Shown here in pieces: positions 1 through 13,104 of a stretch of 64,000 nucleotides of DNA (position 1 is the stretch's first letter; each line of letters begins with the position of its first letter). Location: the NCBI RefSeq assembly GCF_028858725.1, contig NC_084760.1, positions 53,097,367-53,161,366 on the forward strand. The letters are read 5' to 3'. The notes below the pieces were generated by a model. It did no database searches. It was given only the letters and a program-made list of their open reading frames with translations, and had not been told where the DNA came from. This stretch comes from Colius striatus (taxonomy: Eukaryota > Chordata > Aves > Coliiformes > Coliidae). The position numbers and the translations under genes were made by a program.

Positions 1-3000
1 AGCAGAGGTAGTTGTGATACGAGCACAAACAAATGTAACAGCTAACAGAGTGTTGCATCCAAGGAAGCCATCCATACATGCACAAACATTTTGATTGACT
101 TTGTTTTGGCAAATGGAAAGTTCTGATTGATGAGCAAGCCAAAATGCCTACTTGACCACCACCTAGTCTGATGCTATTTCAACTGAAAAGAAACTTTCCC
201 AGTTAAAGTACAGCCCTGTGGAAACCAGATGTCCTGATTTGTCATTCTCAGTTCAGGAGAAGTTTTCCATCATAAAACAAGATCATGATAGAGTCAGAAG
301 TCAGGGCTACCATGGAAAAACTAATGGCATAATCTTATCTTTAGCAATCATTATAGGAAGCCTTTGGTCAGAAAGCAGCCAGAAAATCCTGCTAAGTCCT
401 CTCCATGAAGTAGATTAGCTGCTATCCGAATCACAGGAGTCCAAACTGATGAATTACACATGGCATTGACATTAAATCTTGGTGTGTCTAGCTCTTTTTT
501 GGTTTTTAAATATGTCTACCCTCTGTTGGAGAGTCAGCATGTGTTGTCACAGCTCAACTGCCTAATTTTAACCACTAATGGGGCTCACTTATCCCCAGGA
601 TCCAGATTCGGGCCAGAAATAGGAAGCCGAGTGATGGTCATGTGTTTGACAAGGAGCCAGGCAGCGGGCCAAAACACATTTGAGCTAGATGGAATTTCTT
701 GCCCCTGTGAAAATGCAGCGCTAAATCTTCCTCCCCCACTCGCCTCTTTACACACAAGTGGATCCCTCTAGTACAGTGAACTGTCACCCGAAACTAACAA
801 GGAGGATGTGTCTCCCAGCAATCTGAGCTTCGGTCAAAAGTTCACCACTTGCCAGCCCCTCTATGCCAACTTGGACCAAGATTTCTGGAATGGTTAGAAA
901 AATATTTTAATGTAATTCACCTTGCTACGCTATTTCATTAATAACCTCTAGAAATGTGAAGAGTGTGGCCTTAAAATTCCTTGACATCCTCAGCATATGA
1001 CTAACAATAATGAAACTTTCTTGCTGTCGGCGGAGCCACTCTGTGAGTGCACTGTTTTCCCTGGAGTTTCATGGAGACTTTAGCAAATGCATTACATTTG
1101 CCATGTCCATTTTTTTACAGCCTAGTAACCGCTGTTTGACCAGGCTCTCCTGAGCTAGCTCTTTGTCCACCTCTCTAAACTGCTCTTTCCTTTCTCCCTG
1201 CACTGTGCTATTTTTCTCACAAGAATATTTTGTCCGGCTGTAATTTGGACGTGCATGAAATACTCTTTTACACATTACATCTTTCTTACTTTCTCTATAT
1301 TTGTTTTGAACCCAGTCTCTCGATGTCTTCCGAAATATGTTGTCCACGCAAAGTATGGAGTTGTTACCAGCCCAGGACTGTGTGCACTCCATACCACACT
1401 GAGTGAAAAGGGCTCAGCTCTCAGATGGGGACAGAGCGTGTCTGACATGCCATTATATAACATGAAACCAATGTATACAAGACCTTCTTTTAAAGTACAT
1501 TTTACAGAGATCCCTATTTCTGTATCTTGCTTTAAATATTTCTTTCTAAAATAGCCTTTTGGGAGTTAGTGGACCAGACTCCCCTCACTGGGGATAAGCC
1601 CAGGGCTATAGAATTGTTTTCACTCCATGTCTGCATTCAGTAGCATTGGGAGTTGATAAACCGCCGGATGCTATCTAGAATTAAATTACATTAATTCTAG
1701 ATTAATTTTTTTTCTCTTTGCTCTACATTTTGCCCCAACAGCAAGTTCAGAGCAAGGAGTCAAAAGTGTTTCATTCTCAATATCTCCCAAACTAATAATA
1801 AAACAGAAATTGTCTCATCCTCAGTTTTTTTAAAGCATGTCACAAGGTCTGACTCAATAGGTCTGTCTCCACTGCACACTCAAATATAATGGGATTTGTT
1901 CCATAGTTCCCAGCTGATGCATATCTGGAGATGCCTCACTATATGAACAGTTTCTTTACCTAACCAAAGCCTTTGAACCTGGGAGGTTTGCAAAAGCAGT
2001 TATTCTTTAGAGTTGGTGATTTTTCCCACCTTGAGAAGCACTTGAGATCAGGAGTGCTACTAAAAACCATGCGAAGTTGTAATTCAAACACATCCTTTCC
2101 AGTAAGTTTAGCCTGAGCAACCGTTCCCTGAGAGCCACCCCATGCTGTGCTCAACTGCCTTGTTTTGTGTTGAGTGGTCTGTTCCTACCACACTCTACCA
2201 GAGGCAAACAGGGATATCCAGAAAATGTACAAAGGGGATGCCGCTGCAAACTATTTTTTTTTAGTCTGATGAGCTTCCATTTCGTTAATTCTAAATTATC
2301 CTATTCCTCATGAATTCCAATTTTTTCCTAACCCTGCTCTGTGCCTGCCTCAATTAACAGTTCATTTTTAGATTAAGGTTGTGCCATATGCACTGAGAAT
2401 TTATTTCCAAGAACTTCACACACTAACAGATGTAATCTTCTAGCCCAGGTGAGGTCAGCCAGTGAAAGAGTTTTCCAGAGGTGAAATGGAGACAGAATAT
2501 TTTTTCCAAAATATTTCCATATTTGCTCGGTGTTTTCCTACTTGTGAAAAAAAAAAAAATACAGGCCCAGGAGAAAACTGGAGCATTCCAAATTACTCTA
2601 GAGGTAAGCAAAAACTGGGGAAAAAGAAACAAAAATTTATCGAACAGGTTAATGTTATTTTAAAGTCCAGAATATTCACAGACCGCTGAAAATATTCCCA
2701 GCTCCAGTTGCCTTGGATTCTGAAATAACACAGGCAATTAACAGTGTGTTTGTTAATGTACTTTTTGTGGTGTGGACATTTGATTTGTAGAAACAGACAG
2801 ACACTAACTTTCCTCCAAAGCACTGACAGTTCTTACAGTTCCACCAAACACTGCCACATGAACATGAACAGTGCTTCAGGGCTTTTTGCCATAGGTTTGG
2901 CCAATGTCTCCAATCACTTTGTAACCTGGTGGTACGTGGTGCAGAAGTGCCTGCTGTCTGAGGGGTGGGGGGAACGTTTCTTTACAGAGACTCTTTGGGA

Positions 3001-3467
3001 ACAGACACTTTCCATGATAGGGAAACGTGCCAATTTACTTGTGCTAGGGTTTTTAAAGATGTTCATGTTTTCAGTACAGGTAGATTTCCAGATATCCTTG
3101 AAAATAAGTATTTTTAAAAGGGGGAGAAAAATATTAAATCAGTAATGTTGTGGGAAATTAATGGCTCATGATGGAGACAAGTGTTTCCGTGAAAGACAGC
3201 AGAACACCCTGGAAACGTTATGAGTCCCTAAAAGAGATTGGTGGTGAATCTTGCCAGTGAATCTGCTGTACATTAACCTTCAGGCTGTCCAGCCCTGGTA
3301 AGCCAAAATGCTCTTTATAGTCCTCAGTTTAGAAGTTCCTCTGTCACATCGTTTAGATCTGAAGGCTTGGCTTCTAGTTATTAGGTTATTAGACTTCCCT
3401 TTCCATGAAATCCCCTTCAAATTGGCTCTGCTTAGGTATCTGAAAATTGTGAGAAATTTGTAAAATT
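1..3467. other. Intergenic DNA, no gene seen
   Basis: I see no exon-like open frame with plausible splice sites and no repeat family that I recognise. The open frames are short, unrelated to known proteins and overlap on both strands. A perfect 12-bp inverted repeat lies at 1673-1702. The stretch from about 540 to 1060 is less AT-rich than its surroundings and could hold regulatory DNA of VGLL2, but nothing here proves it. Confidence 0.6.
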
Positions 3468-3536
3468 GTAGATGATAGATAGATAGATGGATAGACAGAT
3501 AGATGTGCAGATAGATACATAGATACATAGATAGTA
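3468..3536. repeat. GATA-type tetranucleotide microsatellite
   Basis: An imperfect run of GATA/ATAG units, interrupted by GGATA, CAGATA and ACATA variants, is visible directly. On the opposite strand it gives a spurious open frame rich in Tyr-Leu-Ser-Ile repeats. Confidence 0.9.
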
Positions 3537-6500
3537 CATGGATAAATAATCTTGGTAAAAACAGTCTAGCAGATATAAACTACAATTTCTAAAGCATTTG
3601 AGGCTCTTCAGTGTGAAAGACACTGTACATATTTTGTGTATGTTTTCATACATATTTTAAATATTTTCATTCTTTCAGAAAAGCAAAAGAATCTACTCTT
3701 TGTGTTGATAAAGAAACTTGTAATCAACTTACATTTTAGGATAAATGGTGAGTACAGAGGAACATGTGAAGAAAAACATGTGTTGGCTTAGAGATAGTTG
3801 CTTTTTTACTAAATCAATGAGGATGGTAACTTCTTTTCTTTTTTCTGCCTAGCATTTCTTTTATGTGTGGACTCACCACTTTAGCATGCATTCTCCCAGA
3901 GGTAGAAGAAAGCACAGTTCTGCTAAAGCACATATCAGTACTTGGATGAAAACCTGCAGTCTCAGGATGCCCTGAATATCCTTTGGAAAGTTTGTTTTAC
4001 CCTTGTGCCAGCTTTCTCTCATCTACGTAAAAGCTGTGACCAGCATCACTGATTTAGGAGATTAACACTGATACAATTCATGGAGCAGGAGTCATCTTGC
4101 TTTCCTCAAATAACAGAAGCTTACAGAAGGGTGCCACAGGCAGTTGCTTTTAGGATGCTGGTGGGAAGGATGTGCATTTTCCAGTGAGTTGTAGGAGAGA
4201 TCGCTGTACTGGGCAAACTGGAGAACATTGACCTGACAAACACTACCCTGTTTCTATGAGGTGTCTGACTTTTGACACTGTGGCGGGGTAATGCACAAAA
4301 GTAACATGCAAAAGAACTGATGGCTAACCTCTGAAGCTCCAGTGAAGAGCTGGACATACATGCCAAACTGGCTGCAGCAGATAAGAGACAGTGTACTTGC
4401 AATTCTGTATATACAAGGAACAGACAGCAGAGAGACAAAAAGGTTATATGGTATCCTTCCTCAACACTGGTTTCAAACAGTGTAACAGCACTTGCAGGTC
4501 AGTGGAGCACAGCACCTGGGAGTGTTTTGCTGAATAATGAAAGCTCTCCTCCCTCATGAGAAGATGTCAACCTGGAAAAGAGCACAGCACCCATTAATTT
4601 ATGTGTGGTTTCCCACAGAGCATGGCTGCAAGCTGTGCACCATAGGGAAGGGGTAGGAGCTGGGTGTCCCATGCTGTAGGAATGCGAGGACTGTGGAGTT
4701 TGCATGGTGCTGGAAGGCGAGACACTGAAATATGGCTTGGCACGCGCTGGCTGGAAAGCCATGGCATACTGAAAGACATGCTTCTGTCCTTGGGTGTGCA
4801 GGAGGCTGCGACACAGAATGGGATGTGTGGGAGAGGAAGGAGCTTTAAGGGATTTCCAAGGCTCCCGTTCTTCCTTTGGAGCATGGAGTTGGCGGAAGGC
4901 AGGCTTTCCCCATCAGCTTTTTTTTACCTATTTCTGATTTCACTGGAAATCATTCTTAGTCCTTGCTACAGGTGCCTTGCAAGCAACTACCAGCCTGCCC
5001 CAGTAAGGTGCATGAGGGCTCCTGACAGCAGCGGCATCCCTGCACATCATTAAAGTCAAGTCTCAGTCTATTCCCAGGTCAGGATCAGAGGAAGAGATCA
5101 GGACAAGAGTTGTACAGACCAGCAAAATTGTCCCAGTGCTGAACAACAGATAATATAACAACAATTAATACTCTAATGGCAAATAAGTCAGTCTATTTAA
5201 TGTAGCAGTTGTATTACTTTGACAGCCAGAGACACAGAAATAGCTTCCCTTTCCACTCTGCGTTTGGCCAGCTCTTTGGCTCCATATCATCCTCTACAAT
5301 AAACCATCCTCCCATCTTGTCAGTGAACTGTCTGTGAGTTAAAATTCAATTTCTGAAAGCTATTATTCAAAAAGTTGTGCCTATTAATATATTGTGAAGC
5401 AGAGGCTCCGGGTATTTGTTACCCTGTGTGCTTGGCTCTCAACAGCTAATACAGAAACTCAATGGAAACTTAAAGATATTTTTTATTATTTATTATTTTT
5501 CCTCAATTTCTGAATTGAAAATTGCATTATCTTAAAACTATAAACTGCATTTAAAAAACTTGATTTGTTAGGACTGTACGTCCATCAGTTTATATCAGTA
5601 AACCAGAAGACCTTTAAGGCATGCAAGACTTCTTCAAGGAAGAAAGCATAATCTTGGGAGAAATATTAATTGCCTTACTTTTTCTAAATTGATGGTTCTT
5701 TAGCTCATCTGCCAGCTCACTGACTGATTTATATGTACACATAAAACACGTTGCCATTCAGGAAAGCACTTACCTCAGCATGAGAAAAGATGCTTCTTTA
5801 AAACATGCAGTCATCTTGTGTGAAGATCCCAGCACATGATCCCTGGTGTGCACTTTATGATTTCCCTTTGAGGGTGTCCTTAGTGCATGGGATTTCATCA
5901 TTTCACCCCTGTACTACTGTTTTTGTGTGCAAGCAGAGGTGGGGGGCATGGATTACTTGAGTCCTAAATAAAGTTTGGACCATTGCTGTTTATTACAAAT
6001 AATTCACCTGCATAGTATTTTGTTATCCTTCCATACTAAATGAGAGGAATCTACACAGATACTAACACGAAATTAAGGCAGGGTTTCTAGCTGTTTTACG
6101 ATATGGCTCTATGTATACGCTAGTTTCCAGTGGACTGGGCTACAATAAATAGATATTGCTATGAAAATCAAATGACATTTTCTTTAGTCCCCTTCTTCCT
6201 CACATAGTGCACACCTGCAGTAGCAACACCTTCCATTATTCCTTTCTTAGTCTCTTCATCTCTCCTTTTTGTTCATTTTTCCAGTTTCATTTCTAAAGGT
6301 GAGGATGGCTTTTGCAACCCTCAGGACTAAGTTCTTTGTTAAGTATGGCCATAAAAAAAATTAAATGTGAGCTCTGTTCAGCTTCAGGAAGCCAAGATAT
6401 TTTCCAGCCCCTGAAAGCACACCTATTTACACTCAACCCAGGAGCTACGTTATTTGGGGCAATTCCAGGCGATAAGGACACAATTCCCTGTACCATGGCT

Positions 6501-7255
6501 CCACCTCCAGTATTTTGCTATTAATTTTGTTTTTACTTATTTTGCTAAGACATACTCCATTAACATTTTCTAGTGATATTTTCTCAAGTCTTAGCCAAAC
6601 ACAAATTGAATAAACCAGAAGTGAACCAGGGAGCCCCTCTGTTATAATATTGCTCACTCTGAGCAATAAAAGTTTCCACTTGAGGAAGACTTAATCATGG
6701 AAGTAAATTAAGGTCTTCCTTTACCTCAGCCCAGTTTCATAGTGTCAGTATTGTATGAAAGTCTGTACAGCCAAAAAAAAAAACCCCATACATCTTACCT
6801 GTTTGTGCTCTGTTGAAAACTTGATGATCTTGCTTCCTTGCATCCATCCACTTACACTCTCAAGTTGCAGTCTTTCTCTGCCACCTACCTCCCTCTGTCT
6901 GAAATATTGTCTAAAAAAGTGAAAACAAAGCCATTTCTAAAATGAAAACATGTACAGGAAGACTTCACATAAAAACACTTACTTTTCAAAACAAAGCAAG
7001 CAGACATGTGACTGCAGCAGCAAAATCACTGAGACTGGATGTTGCAGAGGATCTACACATGACAATTACAGTAAGAGTTTAGTGCCTACATTAATAGGGC
7101 TCATGCTTAAGAAACTTCAATGTCAGCTCAGACACAGCCTATTTCTACTTTTACATTGTAGCAATAAAAAAAAGAGTAAAATAAAACAGGAAACAAACTT
7201 TTGTGTTTGGGCTCTCTGTCTTGAGCATAGAAGGAGAAATATATATATTTAGTTT
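3537..7255. other. Intergenic DNA, no gene seen
   Basis: No recognisable coding exon, RNA gene or repeat family. The longest open frame (129 codons at 4664-5053) has a low-complexity composition and is matched by equally long frames on the other strand, as expected by chance. Confidence 0.55.
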
Positions 7256-7617
7256 ACTCTAGAGAAGAGGAGACTGAGGGGAGACTGAGGAGAGATCTTA
7301 TTAACATTTACAAATATCTAAATGGTGGATATTGGGAGGTTGGGGCATCCCTTTTTTCTATAGTAACAGGACAAGGGGTAATGGGATGAAGCTGGAACAC
7401 AAAAAGTTCCACTTAAACATAAGAAAAAACTATTTCACTGTGAGAGTGAGGGAGTCCTTGCACAGGCTGCCCAGAGGGGTTGTGGAGTCTCCTTCCTTGG
7501 AGGTCTTCAAGACCCACCTGGACGTGTTCCTATGTGACCTGGTCTAGGTGAACCTGCTTCTGCAGGGGGGTTGGACTAGATGATCTCTAAAGGTCCCCTC
7601 CCCCTTCTATGACTCTA
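7256..7617 (+). mobile_element. CR1 LINE 3' fragment, sense on +
   Basis: This is the 3' end of a CR1 non-LTR retrotransposon. It begins with the end of ORF2, contains the usual segment ending in GGTTGGACTAGATGATCTCT, and finishes in a degenerate ATTCTATG-type tail. It is truncated at the 5' end like almost all CR1 copies and carries a short residual open frame (7332-7547). It is closely similar in wording to the copies at 39231-39502 and 59552-60131, which suggests one subfamily. Confidence 0.92.
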
Positions 7618-10600
7618 CATCTCTTGTATACAAATACAAAAATATCTGTGGAATGTCCTGGTGAATAAACTATAAGGATTCACCTATGGGTGGTTCAGTA
7701 TTGAGGGTAGAGGGGTGCACAGCGATTCAGCTCAAATCTGAATGTGCCACAATACATGCATCAGGAAAGCTACCAGCTCTACCTCTGAGGGCAAACCAGA
7801 ACCTGTTCCTAACCTGACTTGTGAAAAATCTTCCAGGTACTTTCATATTGCAAAATCAAGTCCTAAATTCAATGCGTTCAGTGTGTTCTCACACAGGCTA
7901 ATATATTCCCTCATGACAGCTCTAGATTTCCCTCCCAGCCCTGCACAATGATCTCTTCATCTGCCGCCATCAGTAGAGGAAAGACAGGTGATGCCCCCGG
8001 CCCATAAGGGTTGGGTAGGACGGGTGAGTGACACACGCCAGATGCTACAGTCCGGGTCCCCTGTAAATACATCATGGAGTAAAAATCACAGGAGTAGACG
8101 TGTTGTCACATATATAAACCTACACCAAATAGTATCTGTACATGTGATTAATTAGCATCTAAAGGTAAAATCGTTGAGACACAGGGGAAAAAAAAAATTA
8201 AAAAAAAAAAGGTACACCCTTAAAGGAAGACTAAAATTAACTAGAAAAAGTCTGTGAGGCTGAAAATAGTTTTTTTTTAAAAAACTCACAAAATAAAACT
8301 GGGTTCCTCACAACAGTGAAGGAGACAAAGAAGCTAGTGATATGTGTCCCTGTGCTATCTTATTGTACCGGTTTTTATCTTCAATTTCATCCAGTTCAGT
8401 GCTTGTTAAAACTTCCAAGACAGCAGCTCTTGAGTCTAAAGTTTTTTGAATCAATACAGACCCAGAGTCTGCACCTCAAAAACATCCCTGAGAACACCAT
8501 GGTAACTGTTGCCAAGCCGTAAAAAACCAAAAAGCTTTTAGGGAGGCAGAGTACAAAGACTGACAAGGTAAGAAAGAAGAACAGGAATATCTATCTTAAT
8601 TCATTTCAACCAAATTTGACCCATGAAAACCCACAAGCAGTGCATTCAACTGAAGGTTAAATATGTGCTGAATTCTACTGGCAGTTTGAGGCACAAGAGA
8701 GCAGAAATAGGAAGCCTAGTGAAACCGAAGTTATCGTCTCATAGAGGAGGCACTGCATAATATAAACGATGTCCACAGCAAATGGACAAAAATTGCAAGG
8801 AGTTGGAGTCAGCAGAAAACCTTTAGTATTGAGGAATATGAATACTGCTATAAAGGAGTACAGTATATAAACACTATATAGGAGTTTTCATATTAGCAAG
8901 TGAACTGTGCAAGATGTTCAACGGTAACTTGAAAGTTGATATAAAACCACACTAATAAATTTTGCAGATAACATAGTGACAAGAAGCCTTCCAAGCAAAT
9001 GGGACATTTGGAAAGACTGGAGTCTATTGTTAATTCTCTTGGTAGTTTCAAGAATGAGCAGTACACGAATGATGCTGTTTGCAATGGTGTGCATCTAAGA
9101 TCAAAGAAGGAAGGTGAGGGAAAGAGCCCTGGAAAGGATAACACAGCAAGGGGTTGAGAGCAGATGTCATAGCCTGCCATAAATACAACCAAAGCTTTCA
9201 GCCTCTCACAATCTTTGTCAGCTATGCAAGAGCTCAGACAAAACACCAGAAACATCACTGTACCATCAACTTTGCATCGCTGAGCAGCCCATGGTTTTTA
9301 CAAATTCATAGTAGTGATGCTGAAAATACTGTGGTGATCACAGTGGGAAAGTACGTCGGCATGACGCGTCTTTAAAATTGTGTTGTGACAAAACAAAAAC
9401 CCCAACCACAGTAAGCATCAGTTGCTAAGAAGGTATTTGTGTATACCTTCAGCAAGAGAGATGTTAGAATAACAACATGTTCTAGGGACAATATTTTTTA
9501 AATAATGTTGAAAAATTGCAGAGAGTGCAAAGAAAAAAGGTACAAAAATTGTCTGAAGGCTAGAGAAATCACTGTAGAAAATTAAGTAACCACATCTCTT
9601 TTGACAGAAAAAAAAAATCTGTGGAATAAAGTAAGTTTCATAAGAGAAAATATCACATATGAAAGGACTGTTTAGCTAAGTGAAGCAAGGCATTACATGA
9701 ACCAACAGCTGGAAGCTGAAGCCAGCCCAACTCAAGCTGGAAGTCAGAAACACTGAAAGGAGCTAAACGCAATGGCAAATGGCTGCAGTAAGCACTGGAT
9801 TCTCCATTCACCATATGGTATCTTCCAGTTGGGAAAGCAAAAATCTCCCCAAGCTTCTGAAAAAGTGTATTATCAACAGCATAAAGTATATATGTTGTCA
9901 GATTAATGAAAATAAAATCCCAAACCAATCCCCAAAAAAACAGATTGACCCCTTCTGGCTAATAAATATTTCATCCTTTTCTTGAACGTGAAGTTTGCTG
10001 CTCAATGCTTTTCTTATTTACTTTTGCACACCGGGGTGCTGGCAGGCTGGCACTGGATGTAGGATTTCAAGTAAGGTGAACAACAAATGTAGTCAGTGCT
10101 ATCATCTTTCTGTGACTTTTTTGTCCCAGCCTTTCTGAATATTGATGTTCTGTTTGGTGATCTGTTTGCCTGTCCAGTAATAGCTAATTCTGCTTTTGTG
10201 AAAGGTTCCAACTTAGTTACAAGATTAGGAATGTTTTCCAAGGTGAGTTGTAACTTTCTGCATCTCACTGTTTATCAGTCCACATCATTCTTTAATTCTT
10301 AATAACAAGATTTTCTTTTCACATTGCCGCTGTGAAAAATTGCAGAGAGTGCAAAGAAATATTATCATATTACCAGTTTATGACCATAGAACTAGGCCCA
10401 TGGCACTGTTTTAATGGTACACAGCCAATTCTTAAACCCTGTCCTTCCTAAAGGTGTGCTTTCCCTCATTGCTGTCATAATATTCCCTCTGAGATACCTC
10501 AGATGCTTTTTACCAAGCCTTTGTAGTTCCTTGTGTGATTCAATCCACCTAAAATTCTTTAGTTAGGACCAAGAAAAACTATTTATATGCAATTGTAAAT

Positions 10601-12100
10601 ATGCAGTGAGATCACTAGTGAACAGTCTCTGACCCTTGTTTTCCAGGATAATTTCCTACACCAGGACTGATTTCACAGAGTGTACAGAGAAGGAAAAACA
10701 ATGCCAGGACTTTTGCATAAAAGTTTGTATTGCTTCATATGATGGAATTAAAGTTTACTCAGCTCTTACATTGGACAGTTTTACAGTCAAATAGATGTTT
10801 ATAAAGGAAACTGAATTCATACTGAGATGCATCAGAACTAATTCCCCTGTCATACGCTTGAGCGTGAGGTAAAACTCCTACATTTAGCCCTGAGGAAAGA
10901 TTCTCCATGAGACACAACCTAGATCATCTGCCACATCACAGCACACAGTTGCACGTGTTGCTATTACACTCTGGGATTTTCTTCATGAGAAGCAAACGTT
11001 GAGCCTTGGGAAGTGTCCAGTCCTACCCTTGCTACTGCCTAAAGTTGTCAGGGAAGAGGCTGTACAAACAGTAGGCAAGGATGGTGTGTCTTTGAAGTGA
11101 GTTCAGATCAGACTCTATCTGAGAAACAGGGTTTTTTTGTATGTCATGTTTGAAACAGACACAGATCTCTGCATGGTGGGAAAGCTCCTAGCCTCTCAAG
11201 AGCAGGGATACACAGAAGAAGCAAGATCCCATCGTCTCAAGTGAGGTCTCCCAGCTTCTCACTGTGAGGAGTAGAGGGGCATTCCTTAGCTAGTCAGCCT
11301 TATTTTGGATGGCAGCCAGACAGCAAGTCCTTCCCTGCGCCATGGCTATCTGCTTGCTACTAAGGAGAAATACAATGATAGAGTATAAGCTACATTTCTT
11401 TTTTTTAAGACCTAATATGAACAGATTTTTTGCCTCATTTGCATCTCCACCACCAATACAAAATTTGCTCTGATGTGAGAAGGAGTAACAGGAGGGCTGA
11501 ACCCTGCAGCAGTCCAAGCTACATTGCAGTAAGAAAAAAGAAATTCACCAGACTAGAAGAGGGATCAAAAAATGGTTTAAATTTGAATTTTAAACCTTGC
11601 ACCTTGTGCAAAAAAATTTTGAAACTTATTGTCATTAGGTAGTGAAACATGATTTTGGTGAAGGACAGGTATTCAGAACAATTCCTAGGATTTGGAATCT
11701 GAAAGTTATATTTTTGGGAAAATGAAACATAGATAAATATTAGTTTTTAATTATGAGGATCTTCTGCTAAAAATCAAGTAAATATTTCCAGCTCTCTGCA
11801 GTTCAAAGTACTCATTCTTTTCGGATATTTTTTCCACAGTTTTATCAATAACCTACATTTTAAAAACAAGTGATATTCTTTTCTCTTTTTTGGTTTTTCT
11901 TGATTTTGGTTTTTTGCTTCATTGCAAATGCTCAAAACCTAACTTAAAACGGGCCTTTTTTCACAAGTAGTTGGTGACTTGTATCACGGAGTTGAATATT
12001 TCAAAGGATTGATATTGAAATGGGACCTCACATCTCTGCTAGAAACTAATCTTCCTCCCCTATACATCGCCCTCAGAATGAGCAGCTAAGATCCACGCAC
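7618..12100. other. Intergenic DNA upstream of VGLL2, no gene seen
   Basis: No coding exon or named repeat is recognisable. Two short copies of the same 20-base phrase, including TTGCAGAGAGTGCAAAGAAA, occur near 9515 and 10340. From about 11900 the sequence becomes progressively richer in G+C as it approaches the VGLL2 CpG island. Confidence 0.55.
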
Positions 12101-12483
12101 CTCGTCACGCCTCTGTGTGGCGGGCTCGGCAAAGAGCGAGTAAAATCCAGTTTACTTTCACGACAGTTTGCTCTTTACACGTGCCTTTGCCCTCGGCCGT
12201 GTTTTGGTTTCTATTCAATGTCGCCATCCCCAGCACTTGTCCTGATTCCCAGTTTCTGGGGAGATTCCTTCTCGAAAACAACTGTTTTTTCCTCCTTCGC
12301 TTCCTCAGACTTTCCCCTTTCCCTGACTTCGGTGCAGGCATTTTCAAGTGGATGCCAGGCTCCGTGGGATTTGGAGGGGTTCCCTGCCTTTCCCCCTCCC
12401 GGAGCCCCACTTCGGCCCCGTCGGCAGCAGGACCCGACGAAGCGAGGGGCGGCGAGGACGTCCCGACTGGGGAGGCGTGGAGA

Positions 12484-12918
12484 GACCGGCCAATGGCGGC
12501 GGGGCAGAACCCGGCACGGTATCCAAATGCACCGAAATCAATGAGAACAAACGAAACGCAGCCAGAGAGGGGCTGCCTCGCTGGGCAAGCGACAGACACC
12601 CACACCCCCCCACCGCCGCTCGGCATCCTCGCACCCCGTGGCCGCCGGCGGGTCCAGGGGCGGGCTCCGGAGCCCCCCCACCCCGCGCCCCGCTACTCCC
12701 GGGTAGCTCCAGCTGCAAAAGGGAACTTCCCTCGACTCCCTTCACCACTGCCACCCGGGCCTGAAACTTCTCCGGCGGCCGCGGAGCCCCTCCGAGCCCG
12801 GCGCATTTGGTCTTGGGAGCCGCGCTATAGGGAGGACGAGAGGGAGGCAGGGAAGAAGGGCAGTGTCATCCCAGCCCAGTGCGGTCTCATTCCCCCTCAC
12901 TCCTCCCTCCCACCAATG
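12484..12918 (+). promoter_or_regulatory. VGLL2: Candidate VGLL2 core promoter with CCAAT boxes
   Basis: CCAAT motifs occur at about 12490 (GGCCAATGG) and about 12913 (ACCAATGAG), the second roughly 110 bases before the start codon. I see no convincing TATA box at a suitable distance, in keeping with a CpG-island promoter. The transcription start site cannot be placed from sequence alone. Confidence 0.35.
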
Positions 12919-13023
12919 AGTGGTGCCTCTTAACCCCCGGGAACCTCCCTCCCGCGAAGCACTACTCCACTTTGCGGAACACGAGTTGATGAGAAAAAAA
13001 TTAATTCTCGTCCGCGGACAGCC

Positions 13024-13104
13024 ATGAGCTGTTTGGATGTTATGTACCAAGTCTACGGTCCTCCTCAGCACTACTTCGCAGCAGCCTACAGCCCCTATCA
13101 CCAG
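13024..13104 (+). CDS. VGLL2: VGLL2 coding exon 1
   Basis: Encodes residues 1-27, from MSCLDVMYQVYGPPQ through ...AAYSPYHQ, nearly identical to the human N-terminus as I recall it. It ends in phase 0 at CACCAG followed by the donor GTACGC. No in-frame upstream ATG with better family similarity is visible, so this start is chosen. Confidence 0.96.

Noticed and set aside
12888-12893. CATTCC as a TEAD site in the VGLL2 promoter
   Set aside because: A single six-base match with poor flanks is expected by chance; it lacks the paired arrangement seen at 16570-16602.
12115-12933. 272-codon open frame upstream of VGLL2
   Set aside because: It lies in the CpG island where stop codons are scarce. Comparable frames occur on both strands and the translation has no recognisable domain, so it is a composition artefact.
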